A stretch of DNA of 6,858 nucleotides from Ardenticatenales bacterium (lineage in GTDB: Bacteria; Chloroflexota; Anaerolineae; Ardenticatenales; Ardenticatenaceae): contig JACCSL010000138.1 of NCBI GenBank assembly GCA_013812995.1, positions 1 to 6,858 on the forward strand, read 5' to 3'. The notes below the pieces were generated by a model. It was not told the origin of the DNA, ran no database searches, and saw only the letters and a program-made list of their open reading frames with translations. Below are positions 6,772 to 6,858 of the stretch, piece after piece. A program made the translations under genes and the position numbers. Numbering within the stretch: position 1 is the first letter of the stretch; every line of letters starts with the position of its first letter.

Positions 6772-6858
6772 CGTTCCGCTCGAACGCTCTCCGTTCCGCT
6801 CGAACGCTCTCCGTTCCGCTCGAACGCTCTCCGTTCCGCTCGAACGCTCTCCGTTCCG
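6753..6858. repeat. Perfect 20-base tandem repeat, at least five copies, cut by window edge
   Basis: A 20-base unit beginning GTTCCGCTCGAACG recurs without mismatch at 6753, 6773, 6793, 6813 and 6833. A sixth copy starts at 6853 and is cut by the right edge. From the second copy on, each unit contains the dyad CGTTC-CGCTC-GAACG (for example 6772-6786); the first copy has T in place of the leading C at 6752. There are no variable spacers, so it is not a CRISPR array. It could be a binding-site array or a non-coding minisatellite. Confidence 0.92.

Noticed and set aside
6753..6858. CRISPR array
   Set aside because: The 20-base units are contiguous and identical with no spacers, and no cas gene is nearby.

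Overview
The window reads as a bacterial chromosome segment of moderate to high GC with two blocks that point away from each other. No rRNA, tRNA, transposase or CRISPR array was seen. The right block (a DUF1992 protein, a BchE-like cobalamin-type radical SAM enzyme and a YciH/SUI1 protein) would suit a Chloroflexota-like bacterium or another lineage with many B12 radical SAM enzymes. No single gene fixes the taxon, so this is a weak inference.

Left block, minus strand (1-4106). A DUF4007-family protein (311 aa) is followed, with an 8-base start/stop overlap, by a very large P-loop ATPase. The ATPase reads open for 1059 codons and runs off the left edge. It has a Walker A motif (GPYGSGKS, residues 68-75), a Walker B motif (VMDE, 193-196) and a large helical C-terminal part. 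From family knowledge, DUF4007 with a giant ATPase resembles a piece of a defence island, in particular clusters near DNA phosphorothioation (Dnd-like) genes. The modification or nuclease genes that would settle this are not in the window. This two-gene unit is the best candidate for an under-described system.

Shared intergenic region (4107-4309). It holds a near-consensus plus-strand promoter (TTGACA, 18 bases, TAAAAT). A perfect 5-2-5 inverted repeat lies on its -35 box. An ATTATAAT palindrome nearby offers a TATAAT on either strand and may drive the left operon.

Right block. On the plus strand, a DUF1992 (DnaJ C28-type conserved domain) protein and a BchE-like radical SAM protein lie 13 bases apart and probably form one operon. 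The radical SAM gene overlaps tail-to-tail by 41 bases with a minus-strand yciH/SUI1 gene.

Right edge (6638-6858). Upstream of yciH are two related tandem repeat tracts. One is a degenerate GTTGGAGCG array. The other is a perfect 20-base repeat present at least five times, with an internal dyad in each unit, that continues past the window edge.
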